A DNA stretch of 64,000 bases from Pseudomonas anguilliseptica (GCF_021375795.1 NZ_JAEIOI010000001.1:1364001-1428000); one strand, 5' to 3'; positions 45,890 to 56,222 are shown, numbered from the stretch's first letter. Notes: generated by a model from the letters alone, not told the origin. Made by a program: numbers and translations.

Positions 45890-47872
45890 ATGATGTCCGG
45901 CAATGTACATGCTAATTATCGTGGCGATGTTGATGGTCTAAGAGCTATTGCTGTCGTCGCGGTAATATTGAACCACTTTTATGCTGGTTTTATGCCGTCA
46001 GGGTTCTTGGGGGTTGATGTTTTTTTTGTGATCTCTGGTTATGTAATCACGCAGAGCTTGGTCTCCATGAGAAGTGGAGGGTGGGTTGATTATTTAGCAG
46101 ATTTTTATGCTAAGCGAGTTCGGCGTTTGTTGCCTGCTTTAATTTTTTGTGTGGTGGTTACAGCATTTTTATTTGTTTTTCTTACGCTTGATCCGCAGCG
46201 TGAAATTTTTGTAACGGGTGGGCTTTCACTTTTAGGGTTGTCCAATCTCTATTTGTTAAAGATTGCAAGTAATTATTTCTCTATTGATGCTCACCTTAAT
46301 CCATTTACCCATACGTGGTCACTTGGTGTTGAGGAGCAGTTTTATTTTATATATCCAGCGTTAATTGCCTTCTGTGGTCTTACCTTGGTCAAAGCTGATC
46401 GTGCATGGTCGAGAACATTTAAGGTGCTTGCGTTATTCTCAATAATTTCATTTGTACTGTATTGTTTTTTGTTTTTTAGTCGTCCGGTGTTTTCGTTTTA
46501 TTCTATGCCGGCAAGATTTTGGGAGTTCTGCTTTGGGGCATTTGTATTTCTCTTTATAAGCAAACGGCAGTCTATTGGATTGAGTGAGCAGTGGCAGAAT
46601 ACTCTGCTGTCACTATTTCTTGTTGGGTTGCTGGGGTTGTTTTTTGTTCCTGTTGAGTATCAGCTATATACTACGATCTCTGCCGTACTTTTGTCGGCAG
46701 GGTTGATTGCACTTTCGAGCTCTGGGAAATTTGTTTTCCGAATGCTGTGTTCAAAACCGTTCCTGTATTTGGGAGGGCTTTCATATTCGTTGTATTTATG
46801 GCATTGGAGTATTTTGGTTTTAGGGCGTTACACGCTGGGTGACTCATGGTTGGCGTCTTTAATACTGCTTTTAATTGTTATTGTCTTTGCGTTGTTTTCT
46901 TACTATTTAATTGAACGACCATTGCGCTATTCAGCGCTCTTGGCTGGAAGGGTTCGGCCACTGCTGCTAGTTGTTTTTTTGGTTTTACCTGGTGCCTATT
47001 TTATCGTTCGTGAGGCTCCTGAGATGCGTGTCGATGGATTAAATCTGACATCGCTTATGGGCGTTGAAGCAGTGCCTTCTTGGGCTGGGACAATCCCATG
47101 CCATGGCGATAATCAAGATGGGAATGATGAGGCTTTTCTCAGTACTTGTTTGAAACCTGAACGAACAGTTGAGCGGCCGCATGTGTTTTTTCTTTTGGGT
47201 GACTCTCACGCTGCGCAGTTGACTTTCATGCTCAATAAGGTTGTTGAGCATATGCCTTACTCTGTGCGTTTTGCTCACAATGCAAGTGATGATGATTTTC
47301 CACGAAGTTTTTTGTCTGGCCAAGCCAGTGCCCCAACTTTGGATTATGTATTAAAAGTGCTGCGCCCAGGCGATGTTGTTGCTATTGCGGTGCACCGCGG
47401 GCGTTTGAATCATGATCGGGACAGACATATTGATTTATCTGAAACTGTTGAGTTAGATGAGCGAGCGAAATTTTTTGAAGAGCATACCGCTCTGTATATT
47501 AAAGAAATACTCGCAAAGGGAGGCAGGGTTTTATTAATTCGGGATACGCCGCTTATGTCGGTCGTTGCAAAAAGTGAGGCGTGTAAGTTGCAGGTTCGCT
47601 TCTTGGGTGAAAGTGTATGTCGGGTTTCTAAAGAGCAGGATTTGCATACAAGGCAGCGGCTGGACTTTGTGTATGATCGTTTGCTCTCTGGTTCTGCTGG
47701 AGTTTACGATTGGGACCCATTCGATTTGATCTATCCTGCAACAGGGTACGTAGATGTTGTTGATGAATCAGGGCGTTATGTGATGATGGATAGCCATCAT
47801 ATTACCCGTTATCAGTCAGAGAAAATGGCGGCTGGTTTTTCTGCATTTATCCGTTCGCAGATGTTGAAGTGA
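45890..47872 (+). CDS. Membrane O-acyltransferase with C-terminal SGNH domain (OafA-like), first copy
   Basis: A 660-residue inner-membrane protein. The acyltransferase-3 domain (residues ~10-370, about ten membrane segments) contains VDGLRAIAVVAVILNHF, FLGVDVFFVISGYVIT and HTWSLGVEEQFYFIYP with the catalytic His and Glu. The periplasmic C-terminal SGNH domain has GDSH at 437-440 and a terminal DSHHIT. Proteins of this build O-acetylate surface polysaccharides. Two ATG codons (45890, 45893) are possible starts. Codon use is markedly AT-rich. The gene is 14 bases before a second protein of the same build. Confidence 0.88.
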   Translation: MMSGNVHANYRGDVDGLRAIAVVAVILNHFYAGFMPSGFLGVDVFFVISGYVITQSLVSMRSGGWVDYLADFYAKRVRRLLPALIFCVVVTAFLFVFLTLDPQREIFVTGGLSLLGLSNLYLLKIASNYFSIDAHLNPFTHTWSLGVEEQFYFIYPALIAFCGLTLVKADRAWSRTFKVLALFSIISFVLYCFLFFSRPVFSFYSMPARFWEFCFGAFVFLFISKRQSIGLSEQWQNTLLSLFLVGLLGLFFVPVEYQLYTTISAVLLSAGLIALSSSGKFVFRMLCSKPFLYLGGLSYSLYLWHWSILVLGRYTLGDSWLASLILLLIVIVFALFSYYLIERPLRYSALLAGRVRPLLLVVFLVLPGAYFIVREAPEMRVDGLNLTSLMGVEAVPSWAGTIPCHGDNQDGNDEAFLSTCLKPERTVERPHVFFLLGDSHAAQLTFMLNKVVEHMPYSVRFAHNASDDDFPRSFLSGQASAPTLDYVLKVLRPGDVVAIAVHRGRLNHDRDRHIDLSETVELDERAKFFEEHTALYIKEILAKGGRVLLIRDTPLMSVVAKSEACKLQVRFLGESVCRVSKEQDLHTRQRLDFVYDRLLSGSAGVYDWDPFDLIYPATGYVDVVDESGRYVMMDSHHITRYQSEKMAAGFSAFIRSQMLK

Positions 47873-47886
47873 TTTGAGGCGTTTTG

Positions 47887-49797
47887 ATGAATTTTCGCTA
47901 TGACATAAATGGCTTGCGAGCAGTTGCTGTTCTGATTGTGGTGTTGTTTCACTTTTCTGTGCCTGGGTTTTCGGGCGGTTTTGTTGGTGTCGATGTTTTT
48001 TTTGTGATATCTGGCTATTTGATGGCGCAGATTATTTGTGAGCGCTGTGCGCAAGAGCGATTTTCGTTTTACGATTTTTATATGGCGCGAGTGCGGAGGA
48101 TTTTTCCGGCGCTGATTGCTATGGTTGTGGTGGTACTGATTTTTACAGGATTTATTCTGCTTCCGGTTGAGTATGATGATTTAGGGTTGCATGCGTTTTC
48201 TTCTATTTTGGTATTTTCTAATATTTTGTATTGGCGCGAATCTGGATATTTTGATGAGGGCGCGCTCGATAAATGGTTATTGCACACCTGGTCTTTATCA
48301 GTAGAGTGGCAGTTCTACCTTGTTATCCCGTTGCTGCTTGTTCTAGTAATACGTTGGCGCTCTGGCAGTTATCTTGTTCCTCTGTTGTGGGTGGCTCTTG
48401 CAGGCTCGTTGGGTTTGTGCGTAGTGGCCTCGCAATATTTTGAGGCAGCATCTTTTTATTTGTTGCCGACAAGGATCTGGGAGTTTTTAGTGGGCGCTTT
48501 GCTTCATGTGCATGCTGCACGTTTACGTTGGCTCGCTCGCACGCTGTTTTTGTATGTAGGTTTATTGCTGATTTTAAGTTGTACCTTGCTCTACTCCAAA
48601 ACATTGAACTACCCCTCTTTTTGGCCTTTGCTTCCTGTGTTGGGTGCGGCTTTGGTGATTGGCTCGGCTGCGCGTTCACCGTTATTGGAAAATTGGCCGA
48701 TGCAATTGCTGGGTAAAATGTCTTACTCATTATATTTGTGGCACTGGCCAGTATTGGTCGCTGCTGTTTATTTGGGCATTGAGTTGCAGGCAGGCTCCCA
48801 GGCGATACTGTTTTTTTGTTCATTGGTACTAGCTTCGTTATCTTTCTATCTGCTGGAAGAGCGAGTTCGTCGAGCTTCCGGAGTTGCTTCTGTCTTCAAA
48901 TTTCCGCTACTGAGCCGTGATTGGGCGATTCTCGCTATAGGGGGAGCGGTCGCGTTGTGTGCTGGCTTGATTTACTGGACTAATGGTTTACCTATTCGCT
49001 TATCAAACCAGATTGTTGCGATTGCTGAAGAAGCTGAAAGCAAGAACCCGAGACGTGATGAGTGTTTTCGACCTGGTAAACGACTGGAGTTCCCTGAATG
49101 TAGCATGGGCACATCAAGCGATGAGCCACAGTTGGTTTTCTGGGGCGACTCACACTCTGATGCGACGTTTACTGGTTTTGCTGATGCGGTGAATCGAGCA
49201 GGTAAAAGTGCTATTTACTATGGTCGATCAGGTTGTGGTCCCGCATTGTTTCAACAGGTTGTTGAAGGTGATGATGAAGATGACTTGAGTGAGTGCCTGG
49301 AATATAACCAGAGAGCTTATGAACGTATCGTGAAAAATGCCTCAGTCACCGACGTTTATCTAGCTGCGCGTTGGGCTGCCGAGAAGTATCAGAGGGGGCA
49401 AGCGGATTTTTCCGGCTTGATGTGTAAACTGGCTGCTGCTGGCAAGCGCGTGCATGTCATGGCACCTGTTCCGGTTTATGACAAAGAAATTCCTGACTAT
49501 TTAGCACGTGAGCTCATGAAAGGTGGCGTTTTAACAGAGTTGGAACGCAGCTTGGCGCAATCTTTTACGCAGTATCGGGAGCAGCAGGCATTTGCTTTTG
49601 AGCAGTTTGCAAAGGCTGAACAATGCGCTGTTGAAGTCCTTGATCCTCTTCCGCACCTGTGCCCGCAAGGCTATTGCGTACCAGTACGCGACGGTATGCC
49701 GATCTATTTTGATGGTGGTCACTTGAGTGAACGTGGTTCGAAGTTACTAACCCCCATGTTTTACCAATCAATCATGGCTGCTGGAGACGCGAGTTGA
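47887..49797 (+). CDS. Membrane O-acyltransferase with C-terminal SGNH domain (OafA-like), second copy
   Basis: A 636-residue paralogue of the preceding protein. INGLRAVAVLIVVLFHF, FVGVDVFFVISGYLMA and HTWSLSVEWQFYLVIP mark the membrane acyltransferase part. The SGNH domain has WGDSHSDATF with D421 and the C-terminal DGGHLSERGSKLL. A Trp replaces one Glu of the usual VEEQF block (SVEWQF), which is common in the SGNH-type subgroup. The start is ATG 47887, with an in-frame TTG one codon earlier. Two different acyltransferases suggest two O-acylation sites on the glycan. Confidence 0.88.
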   Translation: MNFRYDINGLRAVAVLIVVLFHFSVPGFSGGFVGVDVFFVISGYLMAQIICERCAQERFSFYDFYMARVRRIFPALIAMVVVVLIFTGFILLPVEYDDLGLHAFSSILVFSNILYWRESGYFDEGALDKWLLHTWSLSVEWQFYLVIPLLLVLVIRWRSGSYLVPLLWVALAGSLGLCVVASQYFEAASFYLLPTRIWEFLVGALLHVHAARLRWLARTLFLYVGLLLILSCTLLYSKTLNYPSFWPLLPVLGAALVIGSAARSPLLENWPMQLLGKMSYSLYLWHWPVLVAAVYLGIELQAGSQAILFFCSLVLASLSFYLLEERVRRASGVASVFKFPLLSRDWAILAIGGAVALCAGLIYWTNGLPIRLSNQIVAIAEEAESKNPRRDECFRPGKRLEFPECSMGTSSDEPQLVFWGDSHSDATFTGFADAVNRAGKSAIYYGRSGCGPALFQQVVEGDDEDDLSECLEYNQRAYERIVKNASVTDVYLAARWAAEKYQRGQADFSGLMCKLAAAGKRVHVMAPVPVYDKEIPDYLARELMKGGVLTELERSLAQSFTQYREQQAFAFEQFAKAEQCAVEVLDPLPHLCPQGYCVPVRDGMPIYFDGGHLSERGSKLLTPMFYQSIMAAGDAS

Positions 49798-50900
49798 TTA
49801 TTTTATATGTTGTTTCAACCCTGAAGCGTTGTGGCCCTACGAATCAGCTGTTTGGATTAATAAAGAATCTTGATCGCTCACGTTTCACGCCTGTCGTATT
49901 GACTCTTTCGCCTGAGCCGAGTGAGTCGCGCTGGGACGATTTTGTTGCGCTCGGAATTGACGTGCAATCACTCCGTTTGGGGCGTGTGGCGGGTGTGTTG
50001 ATGGGGGGGCGAGCACTACGCGCTCGCTTGGCTGTAATTAAGCCTGTATTGATCCATAGTCAGGGCATTCGTGCGGACAGCCTATGTGTTTGGGCGGTAC
50101 CGCCCTCTGTGGTGCATGTCGCGACGCTGCGTAATTATCCGTTCAAGGATTATGTGATGTCTTTTGGGCGGGTGCAGGGCGGGCTAATGGCGCGCTGGCA
50201 TCTGTTTAATTTACGTCGGGTACATGCAGTTGCTTTGGTATCCAACGCCATCTATGGAATGCTCGATGGGCGCTTAGAACAAGCGCGAGTGATACAAAAT
50301 GGGGTAGATGTAGACCGCTACTACAAAGTTGATAGTGCTGAGCGTGATGCCCTGCGAAACCGTCTTGGGTTACCGTTACACGCTCGATTATTTGTTTCGA
50401 CAGGACACCTCGATCCTCGGAAGGATCCTGTTACTGCTATTGACGGCTTCTTGGCTGCAGCGCGCCAGAGTGATCAGTTTTTGGTGCTGGGCGATGGCAC
50501 CATGCGTGAGGAATTGAAAAGCCGATATCGCCAATCTGGACAGGTAAGGTTTTTGGGGCGGGTTGCCAATGTGCAGGAGTACCTGCAGGCCAGTGATTAT
50601 TTTATTTCTGCTTCGTTGGCCGAAGGGTTGCCGAATGCTGTGTTGGAGGCGCTTGCCTGTGGCTTACCCTGTTTGTTGAGCGATATCGCCGAGCATCGTG
50701 AAATCCTCGCAGGCTCCAGTTTGCAACATATGCTTTTCGCAACGGGCCAGGCTGCGGCGTTGGCCGAATGTCTGGCGGGCTTAAACGATGAGGCTTATGA
50801 GCAAGCAAGGGGTGTTGCGAGCGCCATAGTGGCAAATAGTTTCAGTGCTGCGCATATGTCGGCTCAATACCAGGAACTTTATGCGGAGCTGCAATCTTGA
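49794..50900 (+). CDS. GT4-family glycosyltransferase
   Basis: A 368-residue GT-B enzyme. The opening IILYVVSTLKRCGPTNQLFGLIKNL is typical of GT4. VIQNGVDVDRYY precedes the C-terminal donor domain, with STGHLDPRKDP, VRFLGRVANVQEYLQASDYFISASLAEGLPNAVLEALACGLPCLLSD as the E(x7)E donor motif. The start is probably the TTG at 49794, which overlaps the preceding stop codon. It is coupled by a TTGA overlap to the next GT2 gene, so the two may act one after the other on the glycan. Confidence 0.86.
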   Translation: MIILYVVSTLKRCGPTNQLFGLIKNLDRSRFTPVVLTLSPEPSESRWDDFVALGIDVQSLRLGRVAGVLMGGRALRARLAVIKPVLIHSQGIRADSLCVWAVPPSVVHVATLRNYPFKDYVMSFGRVQGGLMARWHLFNLRRVHAVALVSNAIYGMLDGRLEQARVIQNGVDVDRYYKVDSAERDALRNRLGLPLHARLFVSTGHLDPRKDPVTAIDGFLAAARQSDQFLVLGDGTMREELKSRYRQSGQVRFLGRVANVQEYLQASDYFISASLAEGLPNAVLEALACGLPCLLSDIAEHREILAGSSLQHMLFATGQAAALAECLAGLNDEAYEQARGVASAIVANSFSAAHMSAQYQELYAELQS

Positions 50901-51703
50901 GTGTGGCTTTTTCCGTTTTGATGTCTGTTTATGCTCGTGAGCAGCCTGCTTTTCTAGATGCAGCCCTGCACAGCCTTGCTGCTCAGCTTGAACCAGCGCA
51001 GCAGGTGGTGTTGGTAAAGGATGGGCCGCTTACTCCAGAGCTAGAAGCGGTTATTGAATCTTTTGCCGGGCGTCTGCCTTTACATATTTGTGCGCTGCCC
51101 ACTAACCAGGGATTGGCCGCTGCCTTGAATGAAGGCCTGAAGTTCTGTCGCCATGACTGGGTAGCACGGATGGACAGTGATGACGTCGCCTTGCCTGAGC
51201 GTTTTGCTACGCAGGCCGCGTTCCTTGCCAAGCATCATGATATTGATGTGTTAGGAGCATGTATTGAAGAGCGGGATGTCAGTATGGTCCGGGTTTTGTC
51301 ACGGCGTGAAGTGCCGTGTGCGCATGCTGAGATCAAGCGGTTTGCCAAGCGCCGCAGTCCAATGAGCCATCCCGTTGTTGTGTTCCGTAAGGCAGCGGTG
51401 CTTGCGGTCGGCGGTTATCCGTTGTTCCAGCGTGCTCAAGATTACGCATTGTGGTCATTGCTGCTTGTGCGCGGTTACCGCTTTGCCAACCAACCTGAGT
51501 GCCTACTCTGGATGCGTACAGGGGAAGGCTTGATGGCCCGTCGAGGCTATCAGTACTTTCTCAATGAGCTGCGCTTGTTGCGCTTTCAGCGTGAGATCGG
51601 TTTGCTGAATAGGTTTGATTATGCGCTTAACGTGTTGGCGCGCTTTGCCCTGCGTATTGCGCCAAACCGCTTGAAGCAACAGATTTATAACCTCGCTAGA
51701 TAG
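50897..51703 (+). CDS. GT2-family glycosyltransferase
   Basis: A 268-residue GT-A enzyme. FSVLMSVYAREQPAFLDAALHSL opens it, followed by NQGLAAALNEGLKFCRHDWVARMDSDDVALPERF containing the metal-binding DSDD. SHPVVVFRKAAVLAVGGY and AQDYALWSLLLVRG form the acceptor site with a catalytic Asp. The length and motifs resemble WaaV/amylovoran-type GT2 proteins. It starts at TTG 50897 overlapping the GT4 stop. It is the last transferase gene before the nucleotide-sugar genes. Confidence 0.86.
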   Translation: MSVAFSVLMSVYAREQPAFLDAALHSLAAQLEPAQQVVLVKDGPLTPELEAVIESFAGRLPLHICALPTNQGLAAALNEGLKFCRHDWVARMDSDDVALPERFATQAAFLAKHHDIDVLGACIEERDVSMVRVLSRREVPCAHAEIKRFAKRRSPMSHPVVVFRKAAVLAVGGYPLFQRAQDYALWSLLLVRGYRFANQPECLLWMRTGEGLMARRGYQYFLNELRLLRFQREIGLLNRFDYALNVLARFALRIAPNRLKQQIYNLAR

Positions 51704-51783
51704 CATCTAGGCAACCTTAGCTGCCGCCTGAAAGTAGTGCTGTGGTATCGTTGCCGCATTTTTTCAGGTAAGGCGGATCTCTC

Positions 51784-53127
51784 ATGAATATCACTGTCTT
51801 CGGCACAGGCTATGTCGGCTTGGTCACCGGTGCGTGTCTGGCTGATGTCGGCCATCAGGTCATGTGCGTTGATGTGGACAATGCCAAAATAGAAGGTCTC
51901 AAAAAGGGCGTTCTGCCAATTTATGAGCCTGGCCTTGATTCGATGGTTACGCGTAACCATGCCGAAGGTCGTTTGCATTTCACGACTGACGCTGCGCAGG
52001 GCGTTGCATTTGGTGAGGTGCAGTTCATTGCTGTGGGCACTCCGCCAGATGAAGATGGATCCGCTGATCTTAAGTACGTTTTGGCTGTGGCCACTACGAT
52101 TGCGACTCACATGGTCGGTTACAAGGTCATCGTGGATAAATCCACTGTGCCCGTCGGCACCGCGGACAAGGTCAAGAGCACTGTTAGTCAGGTGCTTCAG
52201 CAGCGTGGTATGAGCCTGCCATTTGATGTGTGCTCTAACCCGGAGTTTCTCAAGGAAGGGGCGGCGATTGAGGACTTTACCAAAGGTGCTCGGATCGTTA
52301 TTGGTACCGATTCTGAGGCTGTACGAGTTCGCATGCGCGAGTGCTACGCGCCATATAGCCGCAACCATGACAAGCTGATTTTTATGGATGTGCGTTCTGC
52401 CGAACTGACCAAGTACGCGGCCAATGCCATGTTGGCAACCAAAATCAGTTTCATGAACGAAATGGCCCAGCTGGCAGAACGACTGGGGGCTGATATTGAG
52501 CAGGTTCGATTAGGGATTGGCTCTGATCCTCGAATTGGCTTCCACTTTATTTACCCCGGATGCGGCTACGGGGGATCCTGCTTCCCTAAGGATGTACAAG
52601 CACTTGCGCGGACAGCTCAGCAAATTGGCTATGAAGCAGAGTTGCTCAATGCGGTTGAAGCCGTAAATGATCGGCAGAAAACAGTGTTGTTCAGCAAGCT
52701 GAGTGCTGCATTCGATGGCCAGTTAGCTGGAAAGACGATTGCTCTGTGGGGATTGGCCTTTAAGCCTAATACCGATGACATGCGTGAAGCACCGAGTCGC
52801 GAGTTGATTGAGTCACTTTGGGACGCAGGCGCTCAAGTGCAGGCCTTTGACCCTGAGGCAATGAAAGAGACTGCGCGTATCTATGGGCAACGGTCCGACT
52901 TGCGTTTGGTGGGGAGCCGAGAAGAAGCACTTGTCGGTGCGGATGCGTTGGTGATTTGTACTGAATGGAAGCAGTTCCGTACAGTCGACTTCGGGTGGCT
53001 CAAGGCTCAACTTGCAAGCCCTGTGCTAGTCGATGGACGGAACCTTTTTGATCCGCAGATCGTTAAAGCCGCCGGGCTAATGTACTACGCAATTGGTCGT
53101 GCCGATTCGCTGGCACCCGTACTCTAG
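51784..53127 (+). CDS. ugd: UDP-glucose 6-dehydrogenase
   Basis: A 447-residue enzyme that oxidises UDP-glucose twice to UDP-glucuronate. The NAD motif [18 protein letters not shown] is followed by [30 protein letters not shown] and the catalytic Cys C266 in [10 protein letters not shown]. The C-terminal UDP-binding half has [21 protein letters not shown] 51784 follows an 80-bp gap after the GT2 gene, the largest gap between genes 44037 and 58205, so a promoter may lie here. With the next gene it supplies UDP-galacturonate. Confidence 0.94.
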   Translation: MNITVFGTGYVGLVTGACLADVGHQVMCVDVDNAKIEGLKKGVLPIYEPGLDSMVTRNHAEGRLHFTTDAAQGVAFGEVQFIAVGTPPDEDGSADLKYVLAVATTIATHMVGYKVIVDKSTVPVGTADKVKSTVSQVLQQRGMSLPFDVCSNPEFLKEGAAIEDFTKGARIVIGTDSEAVRVRMRECYAPYSRNHDKLIFMDVRSAELTKYAANAMLATKISFMNEMAQLAERLGADIEQVRLGIGSDPRIGFHFIYPGCGYGGSCFPKDVQALARTAQQIGYEAELLNAVEAVNDRQKTVLFSKLSAAFDGQLAGKTIALWGLAFKPNTDDMREAPSRELIESLWDAGAQVQAFDPEAMKETARIYGQRSDLRLVGSREEALVGADALVICTEWKQFRTVDFGWLKAQLASPVLVDGRNLFDPQIVKAAGLMYYAIGRADSLAPVL

Positions 53128-53142
53128 TTGCAGGTTGATACT

Positions 53143-54150
53143 ATGAAAGTTTTAGTAACTGGAGCCGCCGGTTTTATTGGTTTTCACGTATGTCGCTATT
53201 TGCTTGCGCGCGGTGATCAGGTTGTTGGGATTGATAATCTCAATGACTACTACGAGGTGGAGCTAAAACATGCCAGGCTGGATGAACTGAAGCCAAGCCG
53301 TGAGTTTCGCTTTGTTCGTATGGATATTGCAGATCGTGCTGCCATGGCCTCTCTCTTTGCCGCGGAAGGCTTTGAACGAGTCGTTCACTTGGCTGCTCAA
53401 GCGGGTGTGCGTTATTCATTGGAGAATCCACATGCTTATGCTGATAGTAATTTATTGGGTTTTCTGAACGTCCTAGAAGGCTGCCGACAAGAGAAGATTG
53501 AACACTTGGTTTATGCATCATCCAGCTCTGTTTATGGTGCGAATGAAACCATGCCATTTGGCGTGCATGACAATGTTGATCACCCTGTATCACTTTATGC
53601 CGCCACCAAGAAAGCCAACGAGTTGATGGCTCATTCGTATAGTCATTTATATGGGTTGCCAACGACAGGACTGCGATTCTTTACAGTCTATGGTCCTTGG
53701 GGGCGTCCTGATATGTCCCCGTTCTTGTTCACTCGTGCGATTCTTGCTGGGCAACCGCTTAAGGTTTTCAACCATGGGAAGCACCGTCGGGATTTCACTT
53801 ATATCGATGATATTGTTGAAGGTGTCGTGCACTGTTTGGATCGTGTAGCGCAACCTAATGCTGATTGGTCTGGATTGCAGCCTGATCCATCAAGTAGTAA
53901 AGCGCCATGGCGCGTATACAATATTGGTAATAGTGAACCGGTGGAATTGCTTCGCTACATAGAATTGATTGAAGCGGCTTTGGGTAAAACTACTGTCAAG
54001 GAATTGCTTCCCCTACAGCCGGGAGATGTTGAGCATACTTACGCAGATGTTGCTGATTTGGTACGTGATACCGGTTATAAGCCTAAAGTATCTGTGGAAG
54101 AAGGTATCAAACGGTTTGTTTCTTGGTATTGTTCGTTCTATAAAATCTGA
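53143..54150 (+). CDS. UDP-glucuronate 4-epimerase-like enzyme
   Basis: A 335-residue extended SDR. The NAD motif is [11 protein letters not shown] (residues ~7-17) and [20 protein letters not shown] is the hallmark of the UDP-glucuronate epimerase group (Cap1J/LpsL). The catalytic motif is Y152xxxK156 in [37 protein letters not shown] and [12 protein letters not shown] complete the pattern. It should convert UDP-glucuronate from Ugd to UDP-galacturonate. The start is ATG 53143 with AGG upstream; TTG 53128 directly after the ugd stop is less likely. Confidence 0.9.
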   Translation: MKVLVTGAAGFIGFHVCRYLLARGDQVVGIDNLNDYYEVELKHARLDELKPSREFRFVRMDIADRAAMASLFAAEGFERVVHLAAQAGVRYSLENPHAYADSNLLGFLNVLEGCRQEKIEHLVYASSSSVYGANETMPFGVHDNVDHPVSLYAATKKANELMAHSYSHLYGLPTTGLRFFTVYGPWGRPDMSPFLFTRAILAGQPLKVFNHGKHRRDFTYIDDIVEGVVHCLDRVAQPNADWSGLQPDPSSSKAPWRVYNIGNSEPVELLRYIELIEAALGKTTVKELLPLQPGDVEHTYADVADLVRDTGYKPKVSVEEGIKRFVSWYCSFYKI

Positions 54151-54195
54151 CGAGATTTATAGGGCGTCTTAGTGCGCTGATAGCTGGGTGACAGA

Positions 54196-55170
54196 GTGAT
54201 TACTTCCTGCGGTGGTTCTATTGCTTCGCGTTGCTTGATTACGGGGGCGAGCGGATTTATTGGTAGCGCTTTGTACGAGTTTCTGCAACGGCGCGATATG
54301 GCTGTCAGGGGGGCTGTGCGTCAGTTACCAAACCGATCTGGGGACTGGGTTGAAATCAAGGGGCTTGATCGTGACACGGATTGGCGCCCCGCACTCTTGG
54401 GGTGCGATGTGGTTGTGCATACTGCTGGACGTGCACATGTGCTAGGGCGGCAATCTGTTGATGAATTAGCTCAGTTTCGTGAAGTGAATCTCCATGGAAC
54501 GCTGACGCTGGCCAGACAGGCCTTGGAGATGGGCGTTCGCCGTTTTGTGTTTATCAGTTCAATTGGCGTAAATGGTTCGAGCACTGTGGGAACGCCTTTT
54601 ACTGAGCAAGACTTACCTGCCCCTCAGGCGCCTTATGCACAATCTAAATATGAAGCGGAACTGGCATTGCAAGACCTTGTCAGCGGCCAGGGTATGGACT
54701 TGGTTATAGTTCGTCCGCCACTTGTTTATGCTGCGCACGCACCAGGGAATTTTGCGAAGTTACTGAGGCTTGTAAAACGTGGCATCCCTTTGCCGTTAGC
54801 GTATGTCAATAATAATCGAAGTGTTATTGCTTTAGAAAATTTGCTGGATTTTCTATATTTTTGTGTCAGTCATCCGGCCGCTGCAAATCAACTGTTTTTA
54901 GTGGCGGATGGGGAAGATGTGAGTACTAAAGAAATCATTGGCTATATTTCTGAAGGTATGGGTAAAAAATCGCAGATTTTTCCTGCTCCACCTATGTTGA
55001 TGGCGTTCGCTGCGAAATGTATTGGTGCTGCCTCACGTTATGAGCAGTTGTGTGGAAACTTGCAGGTGGATATTGGCAAGGCTCAAATATTATTAGGTTG
55101 GCGAGCCCCGTTGCGAACGGCTGATGCCCTCAGGTTAAGTGGTAGTCGCTATCTGGATTTTGAAAGATGA
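54196..55170 (+). CDS. NAD-dependent sugar epimerase/reductase, WbpV/WbpK type
   Basis: A 324-residue extended SDR. The NAD motif TGASGFIGSALYEFL lies near the N-terminus, with CDVVVHTAGRAHVL, SSIGVNGSSTVGTPFTE and the YxxxK motif YAQSK. RPPLVYAAHAPGNFAKLLRLVKRGIPLPLAYVNNNRSVIALENL is typical of the WbpV/WbpK/WcgT-like reductases that make UDP-QuiNAc or UDP-FucNAc from the WbpM product. Its position just before wbpL and wbpM supports this. Which epimer is made cannot be decided from the sequence. GTG 54196 is the likely start; the stop overlaps the wbpL start (ATGA). Confidence 0.82.
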   Translation: MITSCGGSIASRCLITGASGFIGSALYEFLQRRDMAVRGAVRQLPNRSGDWVEIKGLDRDTDWRPALLGCDVVVHTAGRAHVLGRQSVDELAQFREVNLHGTLTLARQALEMGVRRFVFISSIGVNGSSTVGTPFTEQDLPAPQAPYAQSKYEAELALQDLVSGQGMDLVIVRPPLVYAAHAPGNFAKLLRLVKRGIPLPLAYVNNNRSVIALENLLDFLYFCVSHPAAANQLFLVADGEDVSTKEIIGYISEGMGKKSQIFPAPPMLMAFAAKCIGAASRYEQLCGNLQVDIGKAQILLGWRAPLRTADALRLSGSRYLDFER

Positions 55171-56186
55171 TTATTGCTGGGTTGTGCATAATAACATTGA
55201 TTGCCGTGTTTCTGGTAACAGGGCTTTTAAGACGTTATGCGTTGTCGCGTAGCCTGATAGATATTCCTAACTCGCGCAGTTCACATTCAGTGCCAACTCC
55301 TCGGGGTGGTGGTGTTGCTATTGTTGTATGTTTTCTGAGTGTGCTTGTTCTATTGTTTTATCTTGAATATTTAGACTTAGGGTTGTTTGTCGCGCTGTTG
55401 GGCGCTGGTCTAGGTGTCGCAATATTAGGTTTTCTTGATGATCACGGGCATATTGCTGCTCGATGGCGTTTGTTAGGCCACTTTATTTCAGCGGGTTGGA
55501 TTCTTTGCTTTATTAAAGGTTTGCCGCCTGTGCTGATATTGGGCTCAAGTTACGATCTTATGTGGTTTGGCTATGTGGTTGCTGCGTTTTATATCGTATG
55601 GATGCTCAATCTCTATAATTTCATGGATGGAATTGATGGTATTGCGAGTGTTGAGGCCATCAGTGTCTGTGTTGGAATTGCGTTTATTTATTACTGTTCT
55701 GGCCATCCGGAGCATGTTGTAGTGCCACTGGTTTTGGCTGCTGCTGTTGGTGGCTTTCTTATTTGGAATTTCCCGCCTGCAAAAATTTTTATGGGGGATG
55801 CGGGCAGTGGGTTTCTTGGGGTAACGCTGGCGTGCCTTTCTTTGTATTCTGGTTGGCTTTCTGCAGCGTTTATGTGGAGTTGGTTGATTCTGCTCGGTGT
55901 TTTTGTAGTAGATGCGACATGGACCTTGTTCTGTCGCTTGTTTCGCGGTGAGGCTTTATACGAGGCGCATAGAAGTCATGCCTATCAAATAGCCTCGCGT
56001 CGTTATGGTCGACATTTGCCAGTAACAATAGCGGTTTTTTTGATTAACGTGCTCTGGCTGACGCCTTGGGCTCTGGCGGTGGCAACTGGTCGTGTGGATG
56101 GCATGTTGGCCTTGTTGTTGGCTTATTTTCCATTACTAATGCTGGCCATACATTTTGGTGCAGGGCAACGAGAGCGACTGGTATGA
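55167..56186 (+). CDS. wbpL: Undecaprenyl-phosphate sugar-1-phosphate transferase (WbpL/WecA type)
   Basis: A 339-residue polytopic membrane enzyme with about ten membrane segments. SSHSVPTPRGGGVAI near the N-terminus, GFLDDHGHIAARWRL with the Mg-binding DD, NLYNFMDGIDGIASVE, FMGDAGSGFLG and a cytoplasmic HRSHAYQ loop are the MraY/WecA/WbpL family motifs. It transfers a HexNAc-1-phosphate (in P. aeruginosa QuiNAc or FucNAc) to undecaprenyl phosphate and so starts the glycan. It stands in the conserved wbpL-wbpM position at the right end of the locus. Confidence 0.92.
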   Translation: MIIAGLCIITLIAVFLVTGLLRRYALSRSLIDIPNSRSSHSVPTPRGGGVAIVVCFLSVLVLLFYLEYLDLGLFVALLGAGLGVAILGFLDDHGHIAARWRLLGHFISAGWILCFIKGLPPVLILGSSYDLMWFGYVVAAFYIVWMLNLYNFMDGIDGIASVEAISVCVGIAFIYYCSGHPEHVVVPLVLAAAVGGFLIWNFPPAKIFMGDAGSGFLGVTLACLSLYSGWLSAAFMWSWLILLGVFVVDATWTLFCRLFRGEALYEAHRSHAYQIASRRYGRHLPVTIAVFLINVLWLTPWALAVATGRVDGMLALLLAYFPLLMLAIHFGAGQRERLV

Positions 56187-56222
56187 AACCTCAGAGTAAG
56201 TTTTTCAATGCAAGGAGGCTTT

